Positions 35,001 through 43,136 of a DNA stretch of 64,000 bases are shown here, piece after piece (position 1 is the stretch's first letter; each line of letters starts with the position of its first letter). The notes under the pieces were generated by a model that did no database searches, was not told where the DNA came from, and worked only from the letters and a program-made list of their open reading frames with translations. Both the position numbers and the translations under genes were made by a program. The DNA is from Lachnospiraceae bacterium MD335 (GTDB lineage: Bacteria > Bacillota > Clostridia > Lachnospirales > Lachnospiraceae): contig KE159631.1 in NCBI GenBank assembly GCA_000403335.2, positions 331,743-395,742 of the forward strand. Reading direction: 5' to 3'.

Positions 35001-37020
35001 CCCGTTAAGGCAGCTTGCGGTGGTAAGGGACTGGTTAGGCGAAACAAGGATTGAACGAGACAGGCAGGGAAGCCCTGTAAGCATTAGGGACCACAACGGC
35101 AGGACGGTGCGCTATGAATGGGGAAGCATGGGACAGCGTCAGGGAATGACCTATCCGGACGGCACGATGGTAAGCTGGACATATGACAGCCTTCTGCGCC
35201 TTGCGGAAATGCGGAGGACTGCGGAAGGGAAGGATGCATTACGGGTTCGCTACCATTATGATACGCAGGGCAGGCTGGCGGAAAAGACAAACTCAGGAGG
35301 ATACCGTACCAAGTGGGATTATAATGAATCGGGATTTCTGGATGAGCTGTCACATGAAGATGCGTCCGGCATCCTTGACAGGTTCCGTTATGCTTATGAT
35401 GCCATGGGAAACAAGACCACGGTATGGAAAGAGAGAAAGGGACTGCCTGAGGAAAGCGGCACGTACCGTTATGGCTATGATGAACTGCAAAGGCTGAATG
35501 ATGTGGAAAAGGATGGGAAACTGCTGCGCAGATACCGGTATGACATCTTTGGAAACCGCGTTGGCATGGAGGACTATGGGAGAGAGACAAAGAGCCTCTC
35601 TAAGTATGATGCCCTTAACCGGTTATTGGAACAGGAAATATGGGAAGACATTTCTGACAGCGGCAGTGTTGTGCATAAAACATATACCTATGACGGGAGG
35701 GGAAACCTGACAGGGGAATATCAGGACGGGGAACTGCTGCACGGATATGTTTTTAACAGCATGAACCGGCTTGGAAAAGCGTGGAACGCACAGGACGAGG
35801 AAGCGGAATATTTTTATAATGCGCTTGGGCAGAGAACCGGAAGAAATGCTGATGGGGAGCCGGAGGAATATCTGCTGGATTTGACGAAGCCGTACCATAA
35901 TTTGCTTGGACTTCAAAAAGGGAAACAAAAGCAGACGTTTTACTATGATTTTGGCGTTGCCCTTATGGAAGAAGGGGGAAAAACAGCACGTTATGCCCTT
36001 TCTGATGATTTAGGAAGCCCTCTGCGTGTCCTGCATCGCAATGGGCATGGCGATACATATGGGTATGATGAGTTTGGCGTGGAACTGTATGATTTAAATA
36101 AGCAGCAAAATGCAGTAAAAAGGTACAGCAGACAGGGAGAAAATCAGCCATTTGGATATACGGGATACAGGTATGATGACATCAGTGGGACATACTTTGC
36201 GCAGGCGAGGGAATATCGTTCAGAAATTGGGAGGTTTACGGCAGAGGATATTATACGGGGGAGAGGCAGCGTTCCAAAAACACTGAACCGATATGGATAT
36301 TGTTGGGACAATCCTATGGGATATATGGATTTGAACGGTAAAGATCCGATAACACCACAGGAAGCACAAAATATGGCGTGGGACTTTTTAGAGGATAAGT
36401 TTGACAAAGCTGTTGATGAAATAGAGAATAAAGTGGATACTGTAAAAAATGATGTGAAAGAAACTATCAATAATGCAATTGATTCAGCCGCCGATTTTGC
36501 AATGGACACAGCAAATGATGGTGTCCATTGGGTTAAAGATTTTTTAAGTGATTATGATTTTACAGTTTCTAATGGAGTGGGTGTTTCGGTTACACCAACA
36601 GTATTTCTAATGGGTTATATGATAGGGCCTTCAATAGATTCGGATGGAAATTTGGGTATACAGGGTACACTTTCCGCAGGGTTTACGACAGCTCCCGATT
36701 TTGCAGGCAGTATTCAACAATATCTAACTATAACTAATGCTCCTGATATATTTACATTAGAAGGGTATGGGGCTAATATTGGTGGTTCGGGTGTTATACC
36801 AATAAAAGGTATTTTGGCGGTTTTGGGTTATGACCTTAATTATGTGGGAAATGTTAATGAAAAGATAGAGTATTATGGGAAAACTTTTTCAATGGGAATC
36901 ACTAATAAAGAAGGTATAGAGATACATGGACAATTGTCATACACACGGACATATGGCAAACCTATTAATTTATTTGATTTATGGGATTATATTTATAGCA
37001 AATATAATACATGTGATTAG
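32032..37020 (+). CDS. PAAR-like (DUF4280) Rhs-repeat polymorphic toxin with unrecognised AT-rich tip
   Basis: ATG 32032 after AAGGAG gives 1662 residues. A DUF4280-like cap comes first (YLVTGAKLRCIWGSKPAKL, CMSLADKWVN, LTMDSILLCRKGGVIVPETS, ~1-125). A linker and the Rhs entry domain follow (DPVNLNTGNFIYEKEDLKI, GEGWHHNYEIFI), then ~1000 residues of YD repeats forming a cage. The core ends at FAQAREYRSEIGRFTAED and NRYGYCWDNPMGYMDLNG near 1430. The remaining ~225 residues are the variable tip: a helical part (DKAVDEIENKVDTVKNDVKE) and a glycine-rich, strand-rich part (GIQGTLSAGFTTAPDF). GC falls sharply at this border, typical of tip exchange. Tip activity is not recognised; pore-forming or beta-barrel-like is only a guess. 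Two anchored genes follow as candidate immunity. Confidence 0.86.
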   Translation: MGKSYLVTGAKLRCIWGSKPAKLVIKDGHNFIADGRQKANKADCKKQENIPSFGVCKISSCGKNCRECMSLADKWVNTSGNSWKLEKLNGNTALTMDSILLCRKGGVIVPETSGQGEVRKINWKQLMARYPLIGFAAALGKTGCSVFGFDPVNLNTGNFIYEKEDLKIRGITTLSFHITYNSMEEYRGGSLGEGWHHNYEIFIEDNKEGVLSLHLGDGRIVPYRKSIGNLYTPLSKGLGIIKQENDGYHYAAGEGTEYTFDELGRLLARKDRNGNTDRFLYNSKGQLSEVRGANGGVLYYRYNREGNLYHVSDHTGREVCLRYSYRVLYQYVNPSGHAYTFGYNENLRLESVTTPRGIEGVRNVYDSANRVVKQMLPDGGMAEFHYDDEGQCTYAKDQNGYITSYESDDKFRNVRTAYKDGEERFEYDDNDHRTLYVDKKGNRTRYRYSDKGHLLGLTDALGVQKDFTYNGEGKLLTAGIEGDRLLENVYDKAGHLIKTTDALGRSREIIYDEKGCPLRIILPDGSGIKITHDERGNISSITNPYDVTVGYEYDDLNRVIQITDNEGNKVSYQYDERDHLLSETNPEGAVRRYSYDASGRPVQATDYDGGVMTVEYNVTGKPEKLTDKEGNVTKRSYDLAGNLSEEVSPTGAVSVYQYDRNNRLVQTRLMARQEGEAVRVVDYSYDPVGNLLKAQAGGGNEPISVTSYEYDALNRITAIISPAGGRTTYAYDRKTGKISSITDAAGNIRTFRYNRAGELTGETDIRGNMTSYEYNALGQLLSVTDGVGRTTRHYYLPGGRREKTVYPDGRQMSYEYDNLGRLKKKTDQNGYGIFYIHDCMGRILSVTSSAGQKKSYAYDVMGNITSITDANGNMTKYAYTLNGRLKEVTDALGNKTEYAYDKADRLISICQHGQTGEADRITEYERDAFGQVECVRDALGGEERFRYDALGRMIEKTDREALVTTYAYTADGRPESILYGDGSRAELEYTPLRQLAVVRDWLGETRIERDRQGSPVSIRDHNGRTVRYEWGSMGQRQGMTYPDGTMVSWTYDSLLRLAEMRRTAEGKDALRVRYHYDTQGRLAEKTNSGGYRTKWDYNESGFLDELSHEDASGILDRFRYAYDAMGNKTTVWKERKGLPEESGTYRYGYDELQRLNDVEKDGKLLRRYRYDIFGNRVGMEDYGRETKSLSKYDALNRLLEQEIWEDISDSGSVVHKTYTYDGRGNLTGEYQDGELLHGYVFNSMNRLGKAWNAQDEEAEYFYNALGQRTGRNADGEPEEYLLDLTKPYHNLLGLQKGKQKQTFYYDFGVALMEEGGKTARYALSDDLGSPLRVLHRNGHGDTYGYDEFGVELYDLNKQQNAVKRYSRQGENQPFGYTGYRYDDISGTYFAQAREYRSEIGRFTAEDIIRGRGSVPKTLNRYGYCWDNPMGYMDLNGKDPITPQEAQNMAWDFLEDKFDKAVDEIENKVDTVKNDVKETINNAIDSAADFAMDTANDGVHWVKDFLSDYDFTVSNGVGVSVTPTVFLMGYMIGPSIDSDGNLGIQGTLSAGFTTAPDFAGSIQQYLTITNAPDIFTLEGYGANIGGSGVIPIKGILAVLGYDLNYVGNVNEKIEYYGKTFSMGITNKEGIEIHGQLSYTRTYGKPINLFDLWDYIYSKYNTCD

Positions 37021-37052
37021 TTTTGTAAGTCAAGGGAAAGGATGTGGATGAA

Positions 37053-37496
37053 ATGGATTTATTTGGTACAGTTTTTATACTTATAGGGTTTTTATTATGC
37101 GGGGTAGTAGTTTGTTCAACATATCATGAACTATATGATCCATATGATCCAAAGAAAACGCAGTTTGCTCATAAACCAAAAATGAAATACATTACAAAGT
37201 TATCCTGCGGACAGGTAATTGCAAGGTTGTGGACGGAGTCTTATGGTCTTGATTATAAGTTTACAAAGGAGGAGGATGGTACTTATACATTTACCATAAA
37301 TAGTTTGCAAGGAGTTGTTTGGGGATATACGCCCGGTAGTGCAAAATATAAAGTGTACATAACGTCTGAATCGGAGGGAAGTGCAGTATGGTTTATAATA
37401 TTTGATTATAAAGCAGATGAACATTCGCTAAACGCAATTGCATGGGAGCTACGGAGATTTTTGGAGAAAAAGTTAGAGGCAGTCAGGGTGGAATAA
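37053..37496 (+). CDS. Small membrane-anchored protein, putative Rhs-tip immunity
   Basis: ATG 37053 is chosen, placing GGGAAAGGA 11 bases upstream; GTG 37044 is possible. One N-terminal membrane helix (FGTVFILIGFLLCGVVVCST), then ~120 residues (YHELYDPYDPKKTQFAHKP) that could lie inside or outside. The C-terminal domain (LWTESYGLDYKFTKEEDGTY, VWFIIFDYKADEHSLNAIA) has alternating strands and a final helix. Immediately downstream of the Rhs tip with matching low GC, so likely its cognate immunity. Family not recognised. Confidence 0.57.
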   Translation: MDLFGTVFILIGFLLCGVVVCSTYHELYDPYDPKKTQFAHKPKMKYITKLSCGQVIARLWTESYGLDYKFTKEEDGTYTFTINSLQGVVWGYTPGSAKYKVYITSESEGSAVWFIIFDYKADEHSLNAIAWELRRFLEKKLEAVRVE

Positions 37497-37548
37497 AATT
37501 CTATATGACAGAAATTATTTCAAATAATATAGTCAAAGGGAAAGTTCA

Positions 37549-38250
37549 ATGAAGAAATTAAGGTATAAAAAAATATTAATGATAATTGTTTTAATGGTTT
37601 TCTCTGAAATGACCTTAATACAGGTTCATGCGTCAGAACTCGAATTAAAGCCAAAAACATATAACGAAAGCAATCCCTATAAATTCAAAGTTTCTTATAC
37701 TTGGACGTCAGAAGGACAAACGATACAATCGTATGATGTATCAGACAATGGTCAGATTGCGATTGCCTTTTCTAATCAAACCATTGGGGTATTTGATAAT
37801 GATATGAACTTTTTATATCAATTATCATTTATAAATAATGGCTCATATGGTGTATTGTGGTTGGACGAAAGCCTGCTATTTATTGATCATCGTTCAAAGA
37901 CTGCTGTTGTATTTGGTAATGACGGTGTTCCGGAAAATTTTTATGAAATTACTGGTCCTTCAAATTATTATTATGAAGTTGTGCAGGAACGGATACGAAA
38001 GCAGGGGAATGACAGATATTATTGTACAAATGGCAGTGAAGGAAATATTTCATTGGGACATTATGAGTATTATACGATTCTGAAACGCAAATCTGAGGAA
38101 GGCAAAGAGGAAATTTTGTATGAGGTTGATACGCTGTTTGATGGGACATTTGGGCTGAAATTGTACATGGCTGCTTATCCATTGATATATGTCATGTCGG
38201 CAATTGGCGTTCTGATTTATAAAATTTATAAAAGGCATAATAAAAAATGA
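37549..38250 (+). CDS. Secreted protein with C-terminal membrane helix, putative second immunity
   Basis: A signal peptide (ILMIIVLMVFSEMTLIQVHA, cleavage after HASE-like site) is followed by a beta-propeller-like outside domain (YDVSDNGQIAIAFSNQTIGV, FDNDMNFLYQLSF, VLWLDESLLFIDH) and a C-terminal membrane helix (YPLIYVMSAIGVLIYKIYK) with a basic end. The repeated V-D-N-G-I pattern is WD/NHL-like. Related architectures are common in clostridial secreted proteins. Being the last gene before the second spike module, it may be an immunity gene of the Rhs toxin or an orphan. Confidence 0.5.
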   Translation: MKKLRYKKILMIIVLMVFSEMTLIQVHASELELKPKTYNESNPYKFKVSYTWTSEGQTIQSYDVSDNGQIAIAFSNQTIGVFDNDMNFLYQLSFINNGSYGVLWLDESLLFIDHRSKTAVVFGNDGVPENFYEITGPSNYYYEVVQERIRKQGNDRYYCTNGSEGNISLGHYEYYTILKRKSEEGKEEILYEVDTLFDGTFGLKLYMAAYPLIYVMSAIGVLIYKIYKRHNKK

Positions 38251-38282
38251 TACATTGCAATTAGAAGAAGAGAGGTGTAGTA

Positions 38283-39833
38283 ATGTCAACACTAACGCAA
38301 AAAGACCTAAAGCTTCAATCACCGATTCCAATCACGGACATCGAAGAATTCCATATGGAAATCCGCAAAAACACCCATGCAGTATTCCATATGAAAGGAT
38401 CCGTATCAGAGGAAGAAGGAAAAGATGCTGTTTTACAGCCTTTATCCGAAACGACGGTCATGGTAAGTGCCAATAACCGGACACTGTTTACGGGAATATT
38501 AAAAGAAGTGCAGATAACCCACGAAGGCGCAGGCTATCATGTGTCGCTCACAGGAGTTTCCTCCACGGAGAAGCTGGATTATAGGAAAAAGAACCGAAGC
38601 TTTCAGGATGTTTCCCAAACATATAGAGCCGTAATGGAACAGGTAATCGCAGGCACACCGGGAGCGAAGCTGAGATTTCACGGGGTGGACCAAACGATAC
38701 AACATCCCCTGTATCAGATTGATGAAACAGATTGGGAATTCTTAAAAAGACTTGCCGGCAGGCTGCACACAGTCCTTGTTCCGTCCGTATATGCCGCCGC
38801 TGCCTGTGTACATAATGGTATACCGGATGGAAACAGACACAAGGCAGACAGTGAGGCGGTATGTGTAGAGACATGGTCTGACATGAAAAACCAAGGCATC
38901 CGCAGGCGCATCCGAACCGGTCAGAACTGGGAGATTGGCGACAGGGTGGAATGGGGCGGCTGCGAATACATCATATCGTCAAAAGAATGCTGTCTGGAAA
39001 AAGGTCTGTTACACTTTTACTACACACTTGCAGGAGCCGCCGACTTTCAGGTACCTCAGAATGAAAATCCACATCTGATAGGTCTGCTGCTTCCGGCAAC
39101 GGTGCTTGATGTAAAGGAAGAGCAGGTAAAAGTAAAGTTTGACATGGATTGGGTGCAACTGCCAAAGAGCGCGTTTTGGTATCCGTGGCGTCCTGATATG
39201 GGGAATTTGACGTACTGTATGCCCGAGAAGGGAGAACGGGTATATATCCATATCGGGAATGCGGCAGGCGGCGAAGACCGGGCGGTATGCTGTGTCCGCA
39301 GAAACGGAAAAGGAAATCCGGAGATGAAGAACACCTGTAGGTATTTCACCACAAAGGATAAGAAGCGTCTGTATTTGGAACCGGAAGCTATCGGATTTCG
39401 GGACATGAACCAAAAAAAGCTGCTGCAGCTAAAGCTGTCTGACCGGACGGGTATCGATATGGCAAGCCACCGTTCCCTGACGATGATTGCGAAAGACACC
39501 ATAGGCTTGAAGGGGGGCAGAATTCTGTTTCAGGCACCAAAAGAAATCTCACTGGTAAAACGCGCCGCGTCGCCCACAGTCATAAATATGTGCAATGGTT
39601 TTGACTTGGTCGGTGCGGCAGATCAGGTTACGATGAACGGGAAAGACGGGGATTATTTCCCGATGTTCCCTTCAACAAAGGAACAGGATGAAAAGACAGT
39701 TGCTTTTTCGGACCGTAAAGCAGTTGAAAAAAGCATTATCGGATCTACCCCGGTAACGGAGCTGTCAGGCAGCCTGGAAAGACAATTGGAAGGCTGTCAG
39801 GTAAAGCGTTTGGGAACGGGCAGTATAAACTGA
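38283..39833 (+). CDS. VgrG/gpD-like spike protein, long type (516 aa)
   Basis: First gene of the second module. ITDIEEFHMEIRKNTHAVFH, RKKNRSFQDVSQTYRAVME and QIDETDWEFLKRLAGRLH mark the gp27-like part. Then LDVKEEQVKVKFDMDW, YPWRPDMGNLTYCMPEKGE, and a short needle. As in the gene at 21756, it continues past the needle with AASPTVINMCNGFDLVG and ~65 residues (KAVEKSIIGSTPVTELSG). GC is higher than in the other module, so the two modules have been evolving apart for some time. Confidence 0.85.
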   Translation: MSTLTQKDLKLQSPIPITDIEEFHMEIRKNTHAVFHMKGSVSEEEGKDAVLQPLSETTVMVSANNRTLFTGILKEVQITHEGAGYHVSLTGVSSTEKLDYRKKNRSFQDVSQTYRAVMEQVIAGTPGAKLRFHGVDQTIQHPLYQIDETDWEFLKRLAGRLHTVLVPSVYAAAACVHNGIPDGNRHKADSEAVCVETWSDMKNQGIRRRIRTGQNWEIGDRVEWGGCEYIISSKECCLEKGLLHFYYTLAGAADFQVPQNENPHLIGLLLPATVLDVKEEQVKVKFDMDWVQLPKSAFWYPWRPDMGNLTYCMPEKGERVYIHIGNAAGGEDRAVCCVRRNGKGNPEMKNTCRYFTTKDKKRLYLEPEAIGFRDMNQKKLLQLKLSDRTGIDMASHRSLTMIAKDTIGLKGGRILFQAPKEISLVKRAASPTVINMCNGFDLVGAADQVTMNGKDGDYFPMFPSTKEQDEKTVAFSDRKAVEKSIIGSTPVTELSGSLERQLEGCQVKRLGTGSIN

Positions 39834-39847
39834 CGAGGAGGCATGGT

Positions 39848-40510
39848 ATGAGTGATTCCATGGAAACAGGAGGATTCGGGAAAAATCCTGTTATTGATAA
39901 AATAAACCGGATTAATACGGCAAAAAGCCGCATCAGTGCAGTCAGTGAGCTGGAAAAAAAGATCTTTTGTCCGGTGCAGCCAAAACAGAAGGCGGTGCTG
40001 GACAGGCGGAACCAGATAGCTGAGAAATTCCAAATCAGCTTTAAGAAAGGGGGGAAACAGCAGCATGGAACAATTCTGCATGGAGGAGAGCGAGGGATGC
40101 TCGCAGGAGAATATCCGGTTCGTGCTTCTGAAACCGGACAAGCTCGGACTGCAGTTAGAACTGCCGGAAGGGTTTTACCCAATGCCGGAAGACAGACAGA
40201 GCAGGTATTATCCAAGGAAAGGGCGGCCGGAACTCATTTGGGAGAACAACTGCGGCGTGCAGATAACAATGCAGCTGCTAAAACAGCAGATAAAACCGGA
40301 TCAGATACGGTCCGCAGCAGAGGAATTATGTCTGCTGACAGAGGAATTGTTCCCCAAATACAGGCTGTCTCCGGTTTACCTGTGCGAAGAAGGGAAGCTT
40401 CCGGCAGGCTGGTTTCTGATGGAGATGACGGATATGGGGAAAGAACATATCAAAGCGGTGAGTACAGTGAGGGAGGAAATGATACTGCTGACCTTTACAT
40501 ATCCGGTTAA
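39848..40510 (+). CDS. Small GG-GKNP-ID family protein (copy 2) with run-on, overprinted C-terminus
   Basis: ATG 39848 matches copy 1 (MSDSMETGGFGKNPVIDKIN). The first ~75 residues align with the 75-residue product at 23441, ending GGKQQHGTILHG where copy 1 has RGKTHGSTSHGK-stop. The stop is missing here, and the frame runs another ~145 codons through the next, DcrB-like, gene in another frame. The extra part (low complexity, A/G/R-rich) does not look like a domain. Either the stop was lost by mutation or an indel lies in the read; the true functional part is probably only the N-terminal ~75 residues. Confidence 0.5.
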   Translation: MSDSMETGGFGKNPVIDKINRINTAKSRISAVSELEKKIFCPVQPKQKAVLDRRNQIAEKFQISFKKGGKQQHGTILHGGERGMLAGEYPVRASETGQARTAVRTAGRVLPNAGRQTEQVLSKERAAGTHLGEQLRRADNNAAAKTADKTGSDTVRSRGIMSADRGIVPQIQAVSGLPVRRREASGRLVSDGDDGYGERTYQSGEYSEGGNDTADLYISG

Positions 40511-40595
40511 GGAATCCATAAAATGGCGCAGCATTATACGGCAGAGCTTCCAAACACTGGATGAGAACGGGGATATGACGGATGGAGAGAATTAA
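40065..40595 (+). CDS. DcrB/Eag-like putative effector chaperone
   Basis: ATG 40065 after AGGGGGG; ATG 40077 is possible. 176 residues. LGLQLELPEGFYPMPEDRQS, YYPRKGRPELIWENNCGVQI and FTYPVKESIKWRSIIRQSF follow the DcrB/DUF1795 pattern and parallel the product at 23643. Almost the whole first three-quarters is overlapped by the run-on frame of the gene at 39848; codon usage and family pattern favour this frame as the real protein. Stop overlaps the next start by 14 bases. Confidence 0.62.
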   Translation: MEQFCMEESEGCSQENIRFVLLKPDKLGLQLELPEGFYPMPEDRQSRYYPRKGRPELIWENNCGVQITMQLLKQQIKPDQIRSAAEELCLLTEELFPKYRLSPVYLCEEGKLPAGWFLMEMTDMGKEHIKAVSTVREEMILLTFTYPVKESIKWRSIIRQSFQTLDENGDMTDGEN

Positions 40596-41145
40596 TCAAA
40601 ATGATGTGGACTGTTTCCTGCTGCAGATGGAGCGGATATCTGCAGCGCCGCCCCAAAAGGAAAAACTGCAGGAGGAGTGGTATCGCTTTCCGGGCTTTAT
40701 TATGTGGATACCGGAAGTATTCCGTTTGGCAGAACAGGAAACAGCAGAAGAGATATTCTGGTCGGAGAATCTGCCGGACGCGCTGTTTCTTACGGAAGAA
40801 AAGACAGCGGGAATAACCCTGCAGAAAATGAAAGATGCAGTCATGCAGGGAGAGGAAGCGGGGGCGGAACTTATAAGGAATATCAGACAACTGCTGGAAA
40901 AGCTTGACGACAGGACGGTATGCTACGGCGCTGGCGAGGAAGAAAGTGCGGTAAAGGCATACTGGCTGGAATATAAAAGCTTTGCGGCGGACAGCAGGAT
41001 ATATAATGTGCTGTTTGTCTTCCAAACAGGGGAGGAATGGAACATGGGTACATTTTTCAGCGTTTTTGAGGAATATGAACAATGGAAACCGATTGTATGG
41101 GAGATGATGCGTACGATAAAGGAGGATTTTGATGAGAGAATATAA
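40582..41145 (+). CDS. DcrB/Eag-like putative effector chaperone (second of pair)
   Basis: 187 residues, coupled to the previous gene by a 14-base overlap. LQEEWYRFPGFIMWIPEVFR is a diverged form of the LP-GF pattern; the C-terminal half (YWLEYKSFAADSRIYNVLFV, TGEEWNMGTFFSVFEEYEQW, KPIVWEMMRTI) matches the product at 24157 (WTDCKAFCLGGELYNLIFMF, GNFHC, WKPAVVRLLSTI). This is the same slot in the module. Overlaps the following spike gene by 14 bases. Confidence 0.58.
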   Translation: MERINQNDVDCFLLQMERISAAPPQKEKLQEEWYRFPGFIMWIPEVFRLAEQETAEEIFWSENLPDALFLTEEKTAGITLQKMKDAVMQGEEAGAELIRNIRQLLEKLDDRTVCYGAGEEESAVKAYWLEYKSFAADSRIYNVLFVFQTGEEWNMGTFFSVFEEYEQWKPIVWEMMRTIKEDFDERI

Positions 41146-42529
41146 TATAAAGACAGGGCCTGTGACATTTTTGGATATTATGGAGCTGCGGATAGAAGAG
41201 GAGGTCAACCGGCATGGCAGGGCAGTCCTTTCCGGGCATATTACGGACGAGCAGGAAGAAGAATATTTGGGACTTCTGACGGGAAACGTGTGGGAGTCGG
41301 TACAGGCTGTCGGGAAGAACGGAGAAACACGGATACTGTTTATCGGGATTGTGACGGATTTTTCCATATCAAGAATCAATGACCAAAGGAAACTGACACT
41401 GGAACTTATGACAGGCAGCTGCCTTATGGATGAAAAAACGCATCTTCGTTCCTATCAGAATATGTCCGTGACATACGAAGAGATTTTCAAAGAGATAATG
41501 AAGGGTTACGCAGATGCCGCTGTGTCATTTTCCAAACCGTACGGGAAAAAGACAGGAGAGCTGGTTTTGCAGTATGCGGAAACGGACTGGACATTCCTGA
41601 AGCGGCTTGCAAGCAGGAGTCATCAGTTTCTGGTGCCGGATTCCCAAAGGAAGGGAGTAAGGATTTATTATTCCATGCCGCAGGGGGAACCGTTTGAAAT
41701 TCCGGAAGGCAGCAGATATTCCATGCGAAAGGATTTAAGCGCGTTCAGGAATAAAACAGGTCAAAATATGGCGGTATCGGAGGCGGACTGTATGGAATAC
41801 ATAATCCAATGCAGGGAGTCCCACAGGATAGGCGATTATACGTCATTGTATGGAAAGAGATATTACATATATCAAATAAAGAGCAGGTATGAGGGAGGCG
41901 AACTGCTCCATTGTTGCTGTCTGAAAAGGGAAAAGGGTATTGAAGTGCCGGAATGCTATAATGAGGTTATTGCAGGCTGTGCGCTGTCTGCAAAAGTCAC
42001 CAAGGTGAGGGAAGATAAAGTACAGGTGTCAATTGTGGGTGATGAAAACGCCAGGCAGGATAACAATGTCGAGTATCCTTATGCCACGGTATATTCCACG
42101 CCGGATGGCACGGGGTGGTACTGTATGCCTGAGCCGGGGGATACGGTGCGTCTTTCGGTACCGCAGAAAGCAGAAAGGGATGCATTTGTGGTCAGCTCCG
42201 TGCATATGGACACAAACAGTGCGGATCGGAAAAATCCTTCACATAAAGTATTTAAGAGCAAATACCAAAAGGAAGTGCGCTTTACCCCGGATTCCATTGT
42301 GATTACCAACAATAAAGGAACAAGAATAGAACTGACGGATAAGGAAGGGATTCATATTGTCAGTGAACATTCCGTTATGCTGGAGGCGGCGGAAGACCTG
42401 ACAATTTCCAGCGATACGGGTTCACTGATTGTTTCAGGCGATTCTTTTGTGAATTTCAGACAAAAGGGAACAAGCATTCAGCTTGATGATGAGATTTCAT
42501 TTGTCGGCGGAAATCTGAAGATACAATAA
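41132..42529 (+). CDS. VgrG/gpD-like spike protein, short type (465 aa)
   Basis: ATG 41132 follows GGAGG by six bases; the TTG just before it is less likely. EVNRHGRAVLSGHITDEQ, LRSYQNMSVTYEEIFKEI and QYAETDWTFLKRLASRSH mark the gp27-like part; VTKVREDKVQVSIVGDE, YPYATVYSTPDGTGWYCMPE and GDTVRLSVP the OB-like part; LEAAEDLTISSDTGSLIV and EISFVGGNLKIQ the needle. Very close in pattern to 24749. In this module no PAAR gene follows; the helical-family gene comes next after 34 bases. Confidence 0.86.
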   Translation: MREYNIKTGPVTFLDIMELRIEEEVNRHGRAVLSGHITDEQEEEYLGLLTGNVWESVQAVGKNGETRILFIGIVTDFSISRINDQRKLTLELMTGSCLMDEKTHLRSYQNMSVTYEEIFKEIMKGYADAAVSFSKPYGKKTGELVLQYAETDWTFLKRLASRSHQFLVPDSQRKGVRIYYSMPQGEPFEIPEGSRYSMRKDLSAFRNKTGQNMAVSEADCMEYIIQCRESHRIGDYTSLYGKRYYIYQIKSRYEGGELLHCCCLKREKGIEVPECYNEVIAGCALSAKVTKVREDKVQVSIVGDENARQDNNVEYPYATVYSTPDGTGWYCMPEPGDTVRLSVPQKAERDAFVVSSVHMDTNSADRKNPSHKVFKSKYQKEVRFTPDSIVITNNKGTRIELTDKEGIHIVSEHSVMLEAAEDLTISSDTGSLIVSGDSFVNFRQKGTSIQLDDEISFVGGNLKIQ

Positions 42530-42563
42530 CAGGTCTGCAAATAAGAACCGGGGAGGTAGCGGA

Positions 42564-43136
42564 TTGAAAAACAGGAACGGGTTTATGGCTGCTGCTGAAA
42601 AATTAGGGGAGACAATATTTTCCTCCAGCATCAGAATATTGGAAACGGAATACCAAAAGGAAGAGAAGAGGCAGACAGTCCGGCAGGTATTTGCGGAACT
42701 GATGGAAGCGTGGGGAAAACAGACGCAGGAGGAGGCGGCAGCCCTTGGCATCTGTTATCTGCACAGCAGTATCCTGATGCGTTCGGCGGAAATCCGGCTC
42801 ACGCTGTACGGAAGAGCGCTTTACATGGACGAGAAACGGCTGGAGAAAGCATGGACTCTGCCTAGATTTTTCGGTCAATATGAGCAGGACATGACAGAAA
42901 TAATGGATAAGCTTAGAAAAGAGTTTCCCAGAATATACCCGTATGAAGAAGATGCTGTCCGCTTTTGGTATGCACAGTATTATTATGCGGCGTTAAAGGT
43001 TTTGTGCAAAGATATGCTGGAGGAAATCCGAGAGGGCAGGGAATACAGGATGCTGAATAAGACAGAGGACTTTTATTTCTTTTTTGGAAGATGGAGAGGG
43101 GAGGCTGAAAAACTGGTATGTATGGAAAATATCTGA
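42564..43136 (+). CDS. Helical-family conserved protein (copy 3)
   Basis: TTG start with GGGGAGG eight bases upstream. 190 residues, all helical. Shares the layout of copies 1 and 2: AAALGICYLHSSILMRSAEI in place of KYLAFSLLS, ALYMDEKRLEKAW (FYLDVEEA in copy 2), an aromatic helix FWYAQYYYAALKVLCKDM and a final FYFFFGRWRGEAEKL in place of FGEYMD. Overlaps the NWYGK gene by 19 bases. Unknown function. Confidence 0.55.
   Translation: MKNRNGFMAAAEKLGETIFSSSIRILETEYQKEEKRQTVRQVFAELMEAWGKQTQEEAAALGICYLHSSILMRSAEIRLTLYGRALYMDEKRLEKAWTLPRFFGQYEQDMTEIMDKLRKEFPRIYPYEEDAVRFWYAQYYYAALKVLCKDMLEEIREGREYRMLNKTEDFYFFFGRWRGEAEKLVCMENI

Noticed and set aside
35084..35590. Minus-strand frame inside the Rhs repeat gene
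   Set aside because: His/Pro/Cys-rich shadow of YD repeats.
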